Shown in pieces: positions 18,335 to 28,500 of a DNA stretch of 64,000 nucleotides. The position numbers and the translations under genes are program-made. Position 1 is the stretch's first letter, and each line of letters starts with the position of its first letter. Under the pieces are notes generated by a model. That model saw only the letters and a program-made list of their open reading frames with translations. It had not been told where the DNA came from and ran no database searches. This DNA comes from Leptospira_A sp046736045. Its GTDB lineage: Bacteria > Spirochaetota > Leptospiria > Leptospirales > Leptospiraceae. Where the stretch lies: assembly GCF_046736045.1 (NCBI RefSeq), contig NZ_CP177134.1, positions 2,852,001 through 2,916,000 on the forward strand. The letters run 5' to 3'.

Positions 18335-19802
18335 ATCTCTGGATTCGAATCATAATCGCTTTTTTTTTATCCTGGGACTGGGTTTTTATTATTTAATCGA
18401 TAAAACCGAAGAGTCGATTCGCCCCCGTTATATGGAGACGGTCGAAGAGTCTTTGAATGATACGGCTCATTTATTTTCCGCGGTTCTGGAAGAAGATTAT
18501 AAATCCCTTTTGAAACGTTCTTCCAAAGCGAAGATTGCGGATTCCGCAGACAGGATTTTTTCTCCTCTTTTTACGAATGCAAAGGAACGCAAGTTCAATG
18601 CGAAAATCTACAGCCTCACCAAAACCAATGTTGATTTGCAAATTTACGTCACTGACGAAAAAGGAATCGTAGTATTCGATTCGGAAGGATACAGAAAGGG
18701 TTTGGATTATTCCAGATACAATGACGTATTTCTCACCTTACAGGGTAAATACGGTGCAAGGTCCAGCAAACTCTTGGATCCTCAGGGAGAAGGGGCCATC
18801 TTTGTCGGTGCTCCCATTCAAATCGGAAAAAGCATCGTAGGCGTGATTACCATCATCAAGCCTAAGATCAGCGTAGTTCCTTTCATTGAAACGGCACGTA
18901 AAAAATTCTGGCAAATCAGTTTGATTGTAGGATTGTCGATAGCGTTCTTATTTGCGGTTCTCGCTTATCTTTTATTCAGTCCCATCCGAAAACTTTCAAG
19001 TTATGTAACCTCGCTCCGTTCCGGAAAACGAGTCGGCTTTCCTAAAATCAATTTGAAAGAAATTCGGGAATTGGGGATTGAAATGGATGAACTGGTGCGT
19101 TCTCTGGAAGGAAAAGAATACATCGAAAATTATGTGCAAACTTTGGCACACGAAATCAAAAGTCCTCTTTCTTCCATTCTCGCCTCAGCAGAGTTACTTG
19201 AAACGAACAGGGAAAAAAAGGAAAGTTTGATTTCCAATATTCAGTCCGAAGGAAAAAGAATTCAAAATCTGATTGAAAGACTTTTGGATTTGTCTTCTTT
19301 GGAAGCAAATAAGGAAATTAACGTAAAGGAAAATTTCAACTTATATGTATTAGTCGAAAGTTTGATTTCCGGCTTTTTACCTGAGGCCGAAAGAAAATCC
19401 GTAAACATTCGATTTCATTATGAAACAAAAGAGATCGCTGCAACGGGCAATCAGTTTTTTTTATCACTCGCCATTCAAAATTTAATTCAAAATGCTTTGG
19501 ATTTTTCCAAGAAGGGAAATGAAATTCAGATCCATCTGAAAACAGACGAGAATGGAATTTGTATTTTGGAAATTTCCGATGAAGGAACCGGGATTCCCGA
19601 TTATGCCATCTCCAAAATCTACAATCGGTTTTATTCCTTACCTAGACCTGATTCCGGAAAAAAAAGTTCAGGCCTCGGGCTTTCTTTTGTAAGACAAGTG
19701 GCTTTGCTTCATAACGCCAAGTTGAAGATTGAAAACAGAATGGAAGCGGGGGTAGTTGCCACATTGGCACTCACAAAATCCTCACAATCCCAACATAATT
19801 AA
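18331..19802 (+). CDS. creC: CreC-like sensor histidine kinase with an apparent frameshift near the N-terminus
   Basis: The ATG at 18331 overlaps the creB stop and reads MNLWIRIIIAF, then hits a stop at about 18394. Adding one T to the run of nine T at 18360-18368 joins it to the long frame (ILGLGFYYLIDKTEESIRPR...) that continues to 19802, restoring the first membrane helix of CreC. Downstream all is intact: periplasmic sensor, second helix (about WQISLIVGLSIAFLFAVLAY), H-box LAHEIKSPLSSIL, N-box NLIQNALDFS, G1 DEGTGIP, G2 GLGLSFV. It could be a sequencing error, a mutation, or slippage. An internal start at ATG 18432 would lose the first helix. Confidence 0.8.
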
Positions 19803-19841
19803 ATCATCATCTCCGGTTATCCTGTATGTATCAGGAGAAAG

Positions 19842-21173
19842 ATGATGATTAAAATTCAAAATTCGGTAAATTTACGTTTGGTGGTCTTGGGATTAATGGC
19901 ACTTGGTTTTTTGATCCCTTTGGGATTGGTGGGTGCTCTTGTGGAAGAACGGCACAGATCTTCTGTGGACGCAGTTCTTGAAATCAGTTCCAAATGGGGA
20001 GGGGCGCAGGTTCTTGCAGGCCCTTTTTTAGTCGTACCTTATAATATTCAAATCCTTAAGTCTGGTGAGAACTCCAAAAAACAGGAATGGGATTACCAAA
20101 CGAATTATGCTTATTTTCTTCCGGAAGAAATCCATATTGAAGGAGATCTGAAGTCTGAGATCAGAAAAAGAAGCATTTACCAGGCAGTATTGTATAATGG
20201 TGAACTTAAGTTAGATGGCAAATTCAAACTTCCCGTAGAGAGTGACTTTCCGTCAGACACAAGTTATATTTACTGGAACGATGCAAAGGTTTTCACTTCC
20301 GTCAGCGATGGAAAGGGGATAGGAAAAGACATTCGTCTCACTTGGTCCGGAAAAGAAAAAAATCTGCAACCTGGAACGGACAGCCCCTTTTTTTTAAACG
20401 GATTTCACACGGAACTGAACTTAGGTGAACGGGAAGGGATTGCCAAATTTCAAATGCATATTTCCTTGAAAGGTTCCGAATCTTTGTCCGTTGTTCCTTT
20501 GGGGAAAACCAGTTCGATTCAAATTTCATCGGATTGGAATGATCCTTCCTTTGAGGGAAATCTTCTCCCGAAAGACAGAACCGTCACCGAATCGGGATTC
20601 AGTGCTGTTTGGGAATCTTCTTATTTCGGACGAAATTATCCGCAGATGATTCGTTCCATGGATTCAGGCACGGTTGATGCGATTTTAGCTTCGGCGAATG
20701 GAGTTAAGTTGATCATTCCCGCCGATCATTATCAGAAAATGGAAAGATCCGTCAAGTATGCATTGTTGATTCTGGTAACTAGCTTTACTTTATTCTTCCT
20801 TCTTGAGGTGTTTGGTGGAATTACACTCCATCCCATTCAATATTTGCTGATAGGTTCCAGCATGGTTGTATTTTACATTTTGAATCTGTCTCTTTCCGAA
20901 CACCTTGGATTTGTTATCTCGTATTCGCTGGCTTCTTTTGCAGTATCTATATTGATCGGTTATTATGCGGCATCCGTGTTGAAAAATAAGAAAAAAGGAA
21001 TTTTATCCGGTGTCTATTATATCGGTCTCTATTCTTTTCTTTATGTGATTCTGTCTTCGGAAGATCAGGCACTTCTTTTGGGATCGGTTGCAGTGTTTGT
21101 TTTACTTGCGATTGTGATGCATTTCACAAGAAAGATAGATTGGTATTCTTTCGGGAAGGAGAGAGTCGAATAG
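19842..21173 (+). CDS. creD: Inner membrane protein CreD
   Basis: A 443-residue membrane protein of the CreD (Cet) family, produced under CreBC control in other bacteria and linked to envelope stress tolerance. Seen: an N-terminal helix (about 13-32), the family motif VDAVLEISSKWGGAQVLAGP followed by VVPY, a large periplasmic domain, and about five helices from residue 303 to the end. AGGAGA at 19833 sits correctly for ATG 19842 (19845 is possible). It follows creC by 39 bp and a strong terminator follows. Confidence 0.92.
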   Translation: MMIKIQNSVNLRLVVLGLMALGFLIPLGLVGALVEERHRSSVDAVLEISSKWGGAQVLAGPFLVVPYNIQILKSGENSKKQEWDYQTNYAYFLPEEIHIEGDLKSEIRKRSIYQAVLYNGELKLDGKFKLPVESDFPSDTSYIYWNDAKVFTSVSDGKGIGKDIRLTWSGKEKNLQPGTDSPFFLNGFHTELNLGEREGIAKFQMHISLKGSESLSVVPLGKTSSIQISSDWNDPSFEGNLLPKDRTVTESGFSAVWESSYFGRNYPQMIRSMDSGTVDAILASANGVKLIIPADHYQKMERSVKYALLILVTSFTLFFLLEVFGGITLHPIQYLLIGSSMVVFYILNLSLSEHLGFVISYSLASFAVSILIGYYAASVLKNKKKGILSGVYYIGLYSFLYVILSSEDQALLLGSVAVFVLLAIVMHFTRKIDWYSFGKERVE

Positions 21174-21191
21174 GATTTATCCAGATTGAAG

Positions 21192-21227
21192 ACTTCACCT
21201 ATGACAAAATAGGTGAAGTTGTTTTTT
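21192..21227 (+). terminator. Rho-independent terminator of creBCD
   Basis: A perfect 11-bp stem, ACTTCACCTAT (21192-21202) with ATAGGTGAAGT (21209-21219), a six-base loop, then TGTTTTTTG. It lies 18 bp after the creD stop. The opposite strand lacks a T-run, so it should act mainly on the cre transcript. Confidence 0.9.
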
Positions 21228-21254
21228 GTATCAGGATTTGTTTTCGGAAATGTT

Positions 21255-21737
21255 TTATTTCACTCCGACATAAATATCGAATTGTGCCGAGTCCGGGTCG
21301 TTCGCTCTTTCGTCATATATTTCAAAATCGGAAATATAGTTTCTTTGTTTTCGAAGTTCTCCATTCACCCAAATTTTCTGCCAAGTTCCGATTCCGATCG
21401 TAGCAAATGATCCGACCTCTGTCGTATGTTTCACATAATTTCCGTTAGGAATGGTTGCTTTCGTAAAACCGGAAGGGATATTTTTGGCGGTTTCCACTTC
21501 CGCACCAATGAGTATCCGGTAGTTTCCTGTTTCATCGGATTCGAAATCGGTATACACTACAATGATACGGTAAGGGCTTTTTTTATCCGGAATACGATCT
21601 AAGATTCCTTCCTCAAAAAATCTTTGCCAAAGTTCTGGAATCTTGCCTTTGCCGTTCATTTCGTCCGCATTTTTGGTAACAGCAGAGATTCCTATGATTT
21701 GTTTTTCATTTATATTTTCTTTTTGGTAATCTGACAT
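21255..21737 (-). CDS. Stand-alone GyrI-like effector-binding domain protein
   Basis: A 160-residue protein matching the AraC/GyrI-like small-molecule-binding fold: IPELWQRFFEEGILDRIPDK, YTDFESDETGNYRILIGAEV and SDFEIYDERANDPDSAQFDI are the usual blocks, the last ending in the ligand-pocket region. No DNA-binding domain is present. The start at 21737 (MSDYQ) is chosen over the long frame to 21950, which overlaps the neighbouring gene. It is a paralogue of the C-terminal half of the next gene, 73 bp away, so tandem duplication is likely. Confidence 0.85.
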   Translation of the reverse strand: MSDYQKENINEKQIIGISAVTKNADEMNGKGKIPELWQRFFEEGILDRIPDKKSPYRIIVVYTDFESDETGNYRILIGAEVETAKNIPSGFTKATIPNGNYVKHTTEVGSFATIGIGTWQKIWVNGELRKQRNYISDFEIYDERANDPDSAQFDIYVGVK

Positions 21738-21810
21738 TTGTAATCCTTTATCGTTCTTTCGGATAAAGTATATCCGATGTAAAAAAGCGGTCTTGACCTT
21801 TTGTGCTATT

Positions 21811-22692
21811 TTAGCGGATCGAGATATAAATATCGGAAACCGGATGATCCGGGTCCTGGAATCTTGCGTCGAATACGTCGAAATCATCACAAAATCCACG
21901 TTCGTATTTGCTGTTGGGCATCCAGGTGCCATAGATGTATTTCCAACCATGGACGAGTTTCTCCGAGGTATTGCCCGGTATTGTGAAAACCATATACTTT
22001 GCCGCAGGAGTTATGTGGCGGACAAAACCGGAAGGAAGGGGAGTGTTTTCTTTTACTTCGCATCCTACTAAAAAATCAAAATTTTCATCTATGTCCCAAT
22101 TACTGTATACTCCCTGTACAGTGTTAGGTGCAGTGCGGTTTGGGATTTTTTCAAAAATATTTTCCGAAAAGGACGATTCCCAGATTCGGGGAATGTCGAT
22201 CATGCTTTGATTTTTTTGCATTGTCGTTTTGAATGTTTTACCGATGAATGCAATTTGATTTCTAATCATCGGCTTGCATTCAATCCCGGTTCCATCGAAT
22301 ACATTTTTATATTGATCGGAACGAATGTCTATTTTTTCGAACATGAAATGTTCCCTGGATTTTCTATACTGTGATGGAGTGGTCCCGTAATTCTTTTTAA
22401 ATTCCCTTAAAAAAGTTTCAGGAGTTTCGTATTGATATTTTAAAGCAATGTCTATGATCTTTCGCTTGGAAAGCAGTAATTCGTTTCCCGCCTCGGATAA
22501 ACGCCGCTTTCGCGTGTAAGAATGAATGGAATATCCGGTCATATAACGAAAGATTCTCTGGAAATGCCAAAGAGAACTGAATGCATGATCGGAAACATCC
22601 TGAACCGAAATTTTTTTCGTCAAATTCCGTTCAATGAATTCAATCGCTGAATGTATTTTATCGTAGTATTCCAAATGCGTCCGATGTTCCAC
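21811..22692 (-). CDS. AraC-family regulator with GyrI-like effector domain (Rob-type)
   Basis: A 293-residue transcription factor: two helix-turn-helix motifs in residues 8-110 (ISVQDVSDHAFSSLWHFQRI and IIDIALKYQYETPETFLREF with the following FKKNYGTTPSQYRK), then an effector-binding domain from about 130 (IPRIWESSFSENIFEKIPNR ... DVFDARFQDPDHPVSDIYI). The first codons overlap the end of a dispersed repeat (see repeat at 22679), so promoter and start may have been replaced. The domain structure is otherwise complete. Confidence 0.88.
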   Translation of the reverse strand: MEHRTHLEYYDKIHSAIEFIERNLTKKISVQDVSDHAFSSLWHFQRIFRYMTGYSIHSYTRKRRLSEAGNELLLSKRKIIDIALKYQYETPETFLREFKKNYGTTPSQYRKSREHFMFEKIDIRSDQYKNVFDGTGIECKPMIRNQIAFIGKTFKTTMQKNQSMIDIPRIWESSFSENIFEKIPNRTAPNTVQGVYSNWDIDENFDFLVGCEVKENTPLPSGFVRHITPAAKYMVFTIPGNTSEKLVHGWKYIYGTWMPNSKYERGFCDDFDVFDARFQDPDHPVSDIYISIR

Positions 22693-22930
22693 GCTCTCTA
22701 TCGCGTAACATCTGTGTTACGACTTGAGAACTCCGACTTCCTGCCTCCGTCACCGAGAGAAACATCTCCCTTGTTTTTAAGAGAGGAGGGAACTTATCTA
22801 TATTTATTTTTCTATGTGCGCCTCGCATCCTTTTTTTGTAGTTCATGTTTTTTATTAAACGATCACGCTCTCCCTCGACGGCAACGCTCGGTCGATCGTT
22901 GGCGTGGGGAGTTGGATTTTGTATAATAAA
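22679..22930. repeat. Dispersed intergenic repeat, copy 1
   Basis: About 230-250 bp, roughly 80 percent identical by eye to the copy at 24596-24845 and partly to 36331-36640. Shared blocks include CCGATGTT, CTTCCTGCCTCCGTCACCG, GAGAAACATCTCCCTTG, GGACTTATCTAT-like and CCCTCGACGGCAACGCTCGG. The right part forms an inverted repeat AACGATC (22858-22864) / GATCGTT (22894-22900). No open frame is conserved between copies. It extends to the start codon of the AraC gene and fills most of the 334 bp before the transposase. Confidence 0.8.
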
Positions 22931-23026
22931 ATGAAACTTATTTTCTCACAAATATTGTTTTTATTCTGATTTTATATTTTTTACAAATCCTGAAACTCAG
23001 TCACTTCGAGTTTTAATTATAAACAT

Positions 23027-24100
23027 ATGTTTGCCATTGATTTCTTGATTTGTTTTTCACTGCTTCTTTTTCATATCTTTCTGAGTTTACGATATAAGGA
23101 ACTCATCCTGGAAAATATAATCCTTAAAACTCAACTTGTCGCTTACAAAAGAAAACATAAATGTTTCCACACTTCCCCTTGGGAAAGATCAAAACTTGTA
23201 TTACTTTCTTGTTTGCATTCCGATTGGATGTCTTCTCTCTTATTGGTTACACCGAACACATTACTTTCCTGGAGAAAAAGAAAATTCAAACTCTTTTGGA
23301 AATTGATTTCTTCTGCAAAAAAACCGGGAAGGCCTATCATCCAATGGACTCTTATCAAATTAATCCGTAAAATCGCAAAACAAAATCCGATCTGGGGAGC
23401 TACCAAAATTCATGGAACGATCATTAAACTCGGATTTATGATTTCTGAAAAGTCAGTTTCTAAATATATCAAGTGTGTCCGAAAATCACCTAATCCTAGT
23501 AAAAGATTATCTTGGAAACAATTTTATTCATTGCATTCCGATTCCATGATCGTCTCCGATCTATTCACGGTTTTCTCGTATAACTTCGGAGAAATTTATA
23601 AAGTCATATTCTTTATGGATTTAAAGACAAGACAAATCCTTCATTATGATATCTCTTCTAAAATTTCCACAAGATGGGCAAGAAAAGTAATTAAGGCTGC
23701 ACTCAGAAAAAAAGGAAGCGGGAATGTTTCTTATATACTAACCGACAATGATACATTATTCGGAAAAAGATTTTCGCGTTATTTGGAAAAATTGGGAATC
23801 AAGCATAAGAAAACAACCGTTCGTTCTCCTTGGCAAAACGGTTATGCGGAACGATTTGTCAAAACTTGTAAGGAAGAATTTCTGGATTATTTTATTCCCT
23901 TGAATGAATACCACTTAAATGTTAAACTGGAAGAGTTTATCGATTTTTATAACTGCAACAGAACTCATCTCTCTTTAAACAAAGACACTCCCGTATCTTC
24001 TCCTATTACGCATAAACCCAGGGATGGAAATTATAAACTGGTTTCTCATCCGGTTCTCGGTGGACTTTATCATACTTACTCTTGGAATCGTGTCGCTTAA
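23027..24100 (+). CDS. DDE integrase-core transposase (IS3/IS481-like), intact
   Basis: A 357-residue transposase. An N-terminal helical DNA-binding part carries LENIILKTQLVAYKRKHK and a helix-turn-helix with NPIWGATKIHGTIIKLGFMI; the rve integrase core has D178 (SDLFTVF), D240 (TDNDTLFG) and E275 (NGYAERF), giving the classic 34-residue gap between the last two. The end GGLYHTYSWNRVA matches the usual C-terminus of this family. I could not find terminal inverted repeats or a target duplication, so it may be a stable single-gene element. It is flanked by the two full copies of the dispersed repeat. Confidence 0.88.
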   Translation: MFAIDFLICFSLLLFHIFLSLRYKELILENIILKTQLVAYKRKHKCFHTSPWERSKLVLLSCLHSDWMSSLLLVTPNTLLSWRKRKFKLFWKLISSAKKPGRPIIQWTLIKLIRKIAKQNPIWGATKIHGTIIKLGFMISEKSVSKYIKCVRKSPNPSKRLSWKQFYSLHSDSMIVSDLFTVFSYNFGEIYKVIFFMDLKTRQILHYDISSKISTRWARKVIKAALRKKGSGNVSYILTDNDTLFGKRFSRYLEKLGIKHKKTTVRSPWQNGYAERFVKTCKEEFLDYFIPLNEYHLNVKLEEFIDFYNCNRTHLSLNKDTPVSSPITHKPRDGNYKLVSHPVLGGLYHTYSWNRVA

Positions 24101-24123
24101 TATCAGTTAACTTGTATTAAGCG
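24094..24123 (+). terminator. Inverted repeat across the transposase stop codon
   Basis: CGCTTAATA (24094-24102) pairs perfectly with TATTAAGCG (24115-24123), loop 12. No T-run follows, so it may be a weak terminator or a transposase recognition site rather than a true intrinsic terminator. Confidence 0.35.
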
Positions 24124-24318
24124 GATTCTTTAAACGAATCTCTTTTGGGGAGAAGGACACATCACGCCTAATTTAAACTGGGTATCATTGAATGATAGGA
24201 TTTCTGGTTCTTTCCTGATGCTAAAATTTTGATTTTAGAAAAAGCGGGCTTTAGCATTAACTTAAAATTTTCAATTTAACGGAGGTTTCATTCGCTAATA
24301 TAGTTTTTACGAGGTACA

Positions 24319-24597
24319 GGAGACCTTTTTGGCATCTTCATTCAGGCGAACGTTATAAAAATCACTAAGAACCGCAGTTCTTTGATCCGCCACTTCGTCA
24401 AAAGTTTCGTCTTCCCATACATCAAACAGATCTTTTCCTTTAGGAGCTGTAACGGGTGCTATTTGAGACAAATTCACATATCGGGTCTCTATTTGTTTCC
24501 CGTCAACGTAAACTCCATTCACCTGACCGTCGATTTGGCCGTTGCTGATCTTTTTTTGCAAAGTCGCTATGCTTGTTTCTTTGTTTATGGTATAAAC
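24319..24597 (-). pseudogene. Duplicated internal fragment of the 2407-residue exported protein
   Basis: About 280 bp almost identical to 29752-30026, same orientation. The encoded segment (VNGVYVDGKQIETRYVNLSQ, DLFDVWEDETFDEVADQRTA) corresponds to about residues 921-1013 of the giant protein. One end leads straight into the dispersed repeat (24596), the other into unrelated sequence. It has no start of its own and no function is expected; it marks a recombination event. The 200 bp between the transposase stop and this fragment hold nothing I can recognise. Confidence 0.88.
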
Positions 24598-24845
24598 GTC
24601 CGATGTTACCCGCTCTTGCTCACGTAACCTCCGTGTTACGATTCGCAAACTCCGGCTTCCTGCCTCCGTCACCGCGAGAAACATCTCCCTTGCTTTTAAG
24701 AGAAGAGGGGGACTTATCTATGTTTGGTTGGGCGCCTCGTATTTTTTTTGTATAGTTCATTTTCTTTATTAAACGATCACGCTCTCCCTCGACGGCAACG
24801 CTCGGTCGATCGTTGGCGCAGGAAGTTTATTTTTATATAATAAAT
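24596..24845. repeat. Dispersed intergenic repeat, copy 2
   Basis: Second full copy, same orientation as copy 1. Starts AACGTCCGATGTTACCCGCT exactly where the duplicated fragment stops, and ends ten bases before the stop of the next gene. Inverted repeat AACGATC (24772-24778) / GATCGTT (24808-24814) is preserved. Confidence 0.8.
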
Positions 24846-24851
24846 AATCAC

Positions 24852-25565
24852 TTAGTGCCATATATCTGGTTCATCCATCAATTCTGGAACTGGGCAATGG
24901 TTTATAAATCTTGTTATCCTTATAGTTGGTTTTTTTACAAAATTCGTGCTAATGTGTATTGTTATCGCATTACTTCGTGATTCTACTTTTGTCTCTTCAG
25001 TCGATTCTAAGGTATGAATAAAATCGATCCTATATGTAAATCGATAGGTTAGCGTATTGTCAGTTCTGTCTAAAGGTATTGTTGCTTCGTAAGCACGAAT
25101 TTCTATTTTTTTAATAGGGTCTTTGAAAAGATGTTCTGCACTGCAATAAGCTTTACCAATTTGCAGACTTTTAAGCCAAGCATTTTGGACTGCTCCAGTA
25201 TTATTTTCTACTTTTAGTTTAGCGGCCAAAGGTTCATTGATTTCATGTGATATTTCCCAAACAAAATTTTCGTAGTCTTTCTTTTCAAAAATCTTAACCA
25301 GATTCTTTGCATACTGAACAACGACTAGCTTCGCAACTTCTTTCGGATCAACATTGTATTTATCAAATAATTGTTCACTAATTACATTTTTGTAATGTCT
25401 TACGAAATAAATATTTCCTTCGAGTAGCTCTTCATCAGGGCCATTCTTCCAATCCTTTCCAAACTTGATTCCTTTCTCCTCTTTGCAGGTGACAAGGAGA
25501 GATACTAGAAAAAGAGAGAATAAAACGCTTATATACTTGAACTTCATAATTTTGATCATATTCAT
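24852..25565 (-). CDS. Putative lipoprotein downstream of the giant exported protein
   Basis: A 237-residue protein with a lipoprotein signal (MKFKYISVLFSLFLVSLLVTC). The mature part is charged, mixed alpha/beta, with a cystatin- or NTF2-like feel, but I do not recognise it. ATG 25565 lies one base after the stop of the giant gene, so the two are co-transcribed; an alternative start is 25547. By position it could be a partner or protector of the giant protein; nothing in the sequence proves this. Confidence 0.72.
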   Translation of the reverse strand: MNMIKIMKFKYISVLFSLFLVSLLVTCKEEKGIKFGKDWKNGPDEELLEGNIYFVRHYKNVISEQLFDKYNVDPKEVAKLVVVQYAKNLVKIFEKKDYENFVWEISHEINEPLAAKLKVENNTGAVQNAWLKSLQIGKAYCSAEHLFKDPIKKIEIRAYEATIPLDRTDNTLTYRFTYRIDFIHTLESTEETKVESRSNAITIHISTNFVKKPTIRITRFINHCPVPELMDEPDIWH

Positions 25566-25566
25566 A

Positions 25567-28500
25567 TTACTCAGCTGTATTTGCCATATTTTTTATAAAA
25601 TATGTAGGATTGATTCTCCATTTAGTTGGTTCCCCCTGGTTATTTCTAGCTTCAACATCATAAAATTCAGCAGGTATATTTGGTTCCGTGGTCGTTGTTA
25701 CTCCAACATGTAAATGCGATCCTGTCGATCTTCCCGTGGTTCCTACTTCACCAATCTGTTCTCCTGGAGTGATTGTTCTATCACCAGTAAAAGGCTGGTT
25801 CATGTGCATATAAGTAACTTCATAATTCCCTGCATATGGCCCGGTTAAATTTGTGCTGATTCTTACAGAGTTACCTTCCGCAGATAGTCTCTCAGGATTT
25901 AACCTCGCCTCAGCTGGAATATTCATTTCACTCACCTGTTTCTCTGTCAGATACGTTCTATCACTTTGTTCTGAACTATTGATGACAAAGTAGGATTTCT
26001 TGGTCGCATCATACTGCACCCCCATTTCTTTCATAGTAGGGGAATCCGGGTTAAACTTAGGATCAATTGCTCTTACATCTGCACTGGTTAGAATAGTTCC
26101 GTCACTCATACTAATATAAGAACCGAGTTGACCATTTATATTTCTCACCGTTGGATCAAACACAATTCCAGCTCTTCTCAATGACTCTGAATCCAATACT
26201 CGAACAGATGCACCAAGAGTAGGTTCTCCTACGACCGTTCCTCCTAACATTGAATTTACTTTTGTGCCAAGTGGTGCTGCAATATCAATTCCTGCGTGAG
26301 CACTTCCGTATATATGAGCATTAATAGCTTCACTGGCTTTGTATCCATCGGAACCGTAGTGAGAATTCAAACTAATCGTTGCTTCTGCTTGGTTTGGATT
26401 TCCTAGCGGAGCTTTGAATTTATCTGTAGTTATGATCGTTTGATTTTTATACTCACCTGTATGTGTTATATATGGTTTTAGATCTTCATATGGTAAAGTG
26501 CGTTTTAAAGCATCTTTAACTAATCCTTCACGTTCTTCATATCTATTTTGTAAAATAGTTAGTTGTTCAATTTTTTTTCTATCTACCGATTGTTTCGATT
26601 GTTCATTCTCAATCTGTGCATCAATATCTTCTATAATCCTAGGAATCGCTTTTAACTCATCGTTGAATGATGTTTTCATTCGATCCAAATAGTGTTGCGG
26701 ATCTTCACCTACTTGCATCGACATTCTATGATTAATGATATTTGTATCTAATTGTGTTACACGAGTTTGTATTTGATTGATTTGCTCTTGGATTTTCTTG
26801 TTATCAGTTGAATTTGCATTGTTTCTACTTTCCTCTAGCTCTGCTATCCTGTTGGTTAAATCCAAACGTTCATTTGCAAGTTGTGTTTTGGTTAGAATGA
26901 AATTATCCGCATAGTTGCGGAAATCTTTCTCAGATAGATTAAGTATATTTCTATCCAAGCTAGCCGCATACGCACTGCTTGCATTTTCCGAATGCTTTGT
27001 AACCTCTCTCACAATTGCATCATTTACAATCTTGTTCGAAGCATTATTGAGTCTTGTTGTATCAAGTTCAATAGTTCTCATCAGTATCTTATACTCAGAT
27101 GACTTTTTGATTTCCGCAATTGCTGCTGCTCGTTTCTTCTCATTTTCAAGATTTGCAAACGGATCTGAATTAGCGGACGTTTGGGTTCCTCCGACCAAAT
27201 CCACTGTCTTGTCTTTGAAGTATTGCAAGAATGCTTTTTCCTGAAGACTTACATCTGGTGACTTCATATACAAATCAAAGGAAGCTTTATCATTTAAAAG
27301 ATTTGTTAAATCAGAATATTTTTCCTTATTCGATTTCAGTTTATCGAGTTCTTTATTGTTTGCATCGAGTTTTGTTTTCTCTGCTGGAGATAATATTTCC
27401 GATACGGTATCTATCTTAACTTTGAGTTGTTCCGTGTTATTTCCAAATTCAACTTTACCGGTTTTTGGTGTTGTTGATCCGGAAGAGGTTGGTGTTGTTG
27501 CACCACCCACATTTTCCCCATCGGCTCCCTCTAAATCCTCTCTCCTAACTGCAACCACCTGTGCACCTACAGATACAGTTGGATTGGTAGATGAATTGAC
27601 CCTTAGTCCCATAAACGCGAGAGCAGCCATAGCACTCGTTCCCACAAGTCCGAGACTCGCAAGTGCGATAGACTCCAAACTGATTGGTTCTTTTACCAGT
27701 GGTTTAAGTAGATCTTCTCTCTGCTCGTCCGTGAGATTGGCGATCGTGTCATCATCCATATTTCCTTTCTCACGAAGGAGTGTGTTCTCATCAGCACGTG
27801 CAACAAGTACTTTTCTTATTTGTTCATCCAAACTGTTTATATCATTCTGAGTCAGTCCTTCTCTCAGTAGTTTGATATCATCCAGTCTTCTGTCTCTCGC
27901 ATCCTGTGCCCGGTTGATGTTGTCCTGCATCCAATCGAAGTCTTCCGCAGTGTATCCGTTCGCACTGTTTGTACCTGTGTTCACTCCGTTTAACTGAGAT
28001 GATACGGATGCTTGTCCACCATTCCAGTTCCCGGAGATTCCTAGTCCCGATGGTTGGTTTGTATAGCTTACCCCGCCACTGAGTCTGTCTTTTGTATCAT
28101 AATTAATGTTAAAGTTAAATCCCTGTCTAGGTCCTCTCCCTGAGTTGATGTTCACTCCGACTCCTGCGGCACCGGAGGAGGCATTATAACTATTTGTGAT
28201 CTGAAGCCCATTTGCAGCTCCAAATGATGTACTGAGTATATCGTCTCCATGTTCGGAAAATCTAAAATCAAAGTTTTGCGCCTGAGTCCCAAGCCCTATC
28301 ATTCCTCCCCAACCATCGCGTTCATTATATGACACACCGAGTCCAAGACCTGAATCTCTGGCAGCATTAAACAAACGTTCCGCGGCTGCATTTCCTTGGA
28401 ACGCTCCCTGTGTCACAACTCCGATCGCTCCGTTGATGAGTCCGGCCGTGGCACCCTTCCATCCATTGCGGGATGCCCCGTCAACCACCTGAATCGTTCC

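Noticed and set aside
22930..24130. A complete IS with terminal inverted repeats around the DDE transposase
   Set aside because: Flanking sequences at 22930-23026 and 24101-24318 gave no convincing matching ends or target duplication, so only the gene is called.
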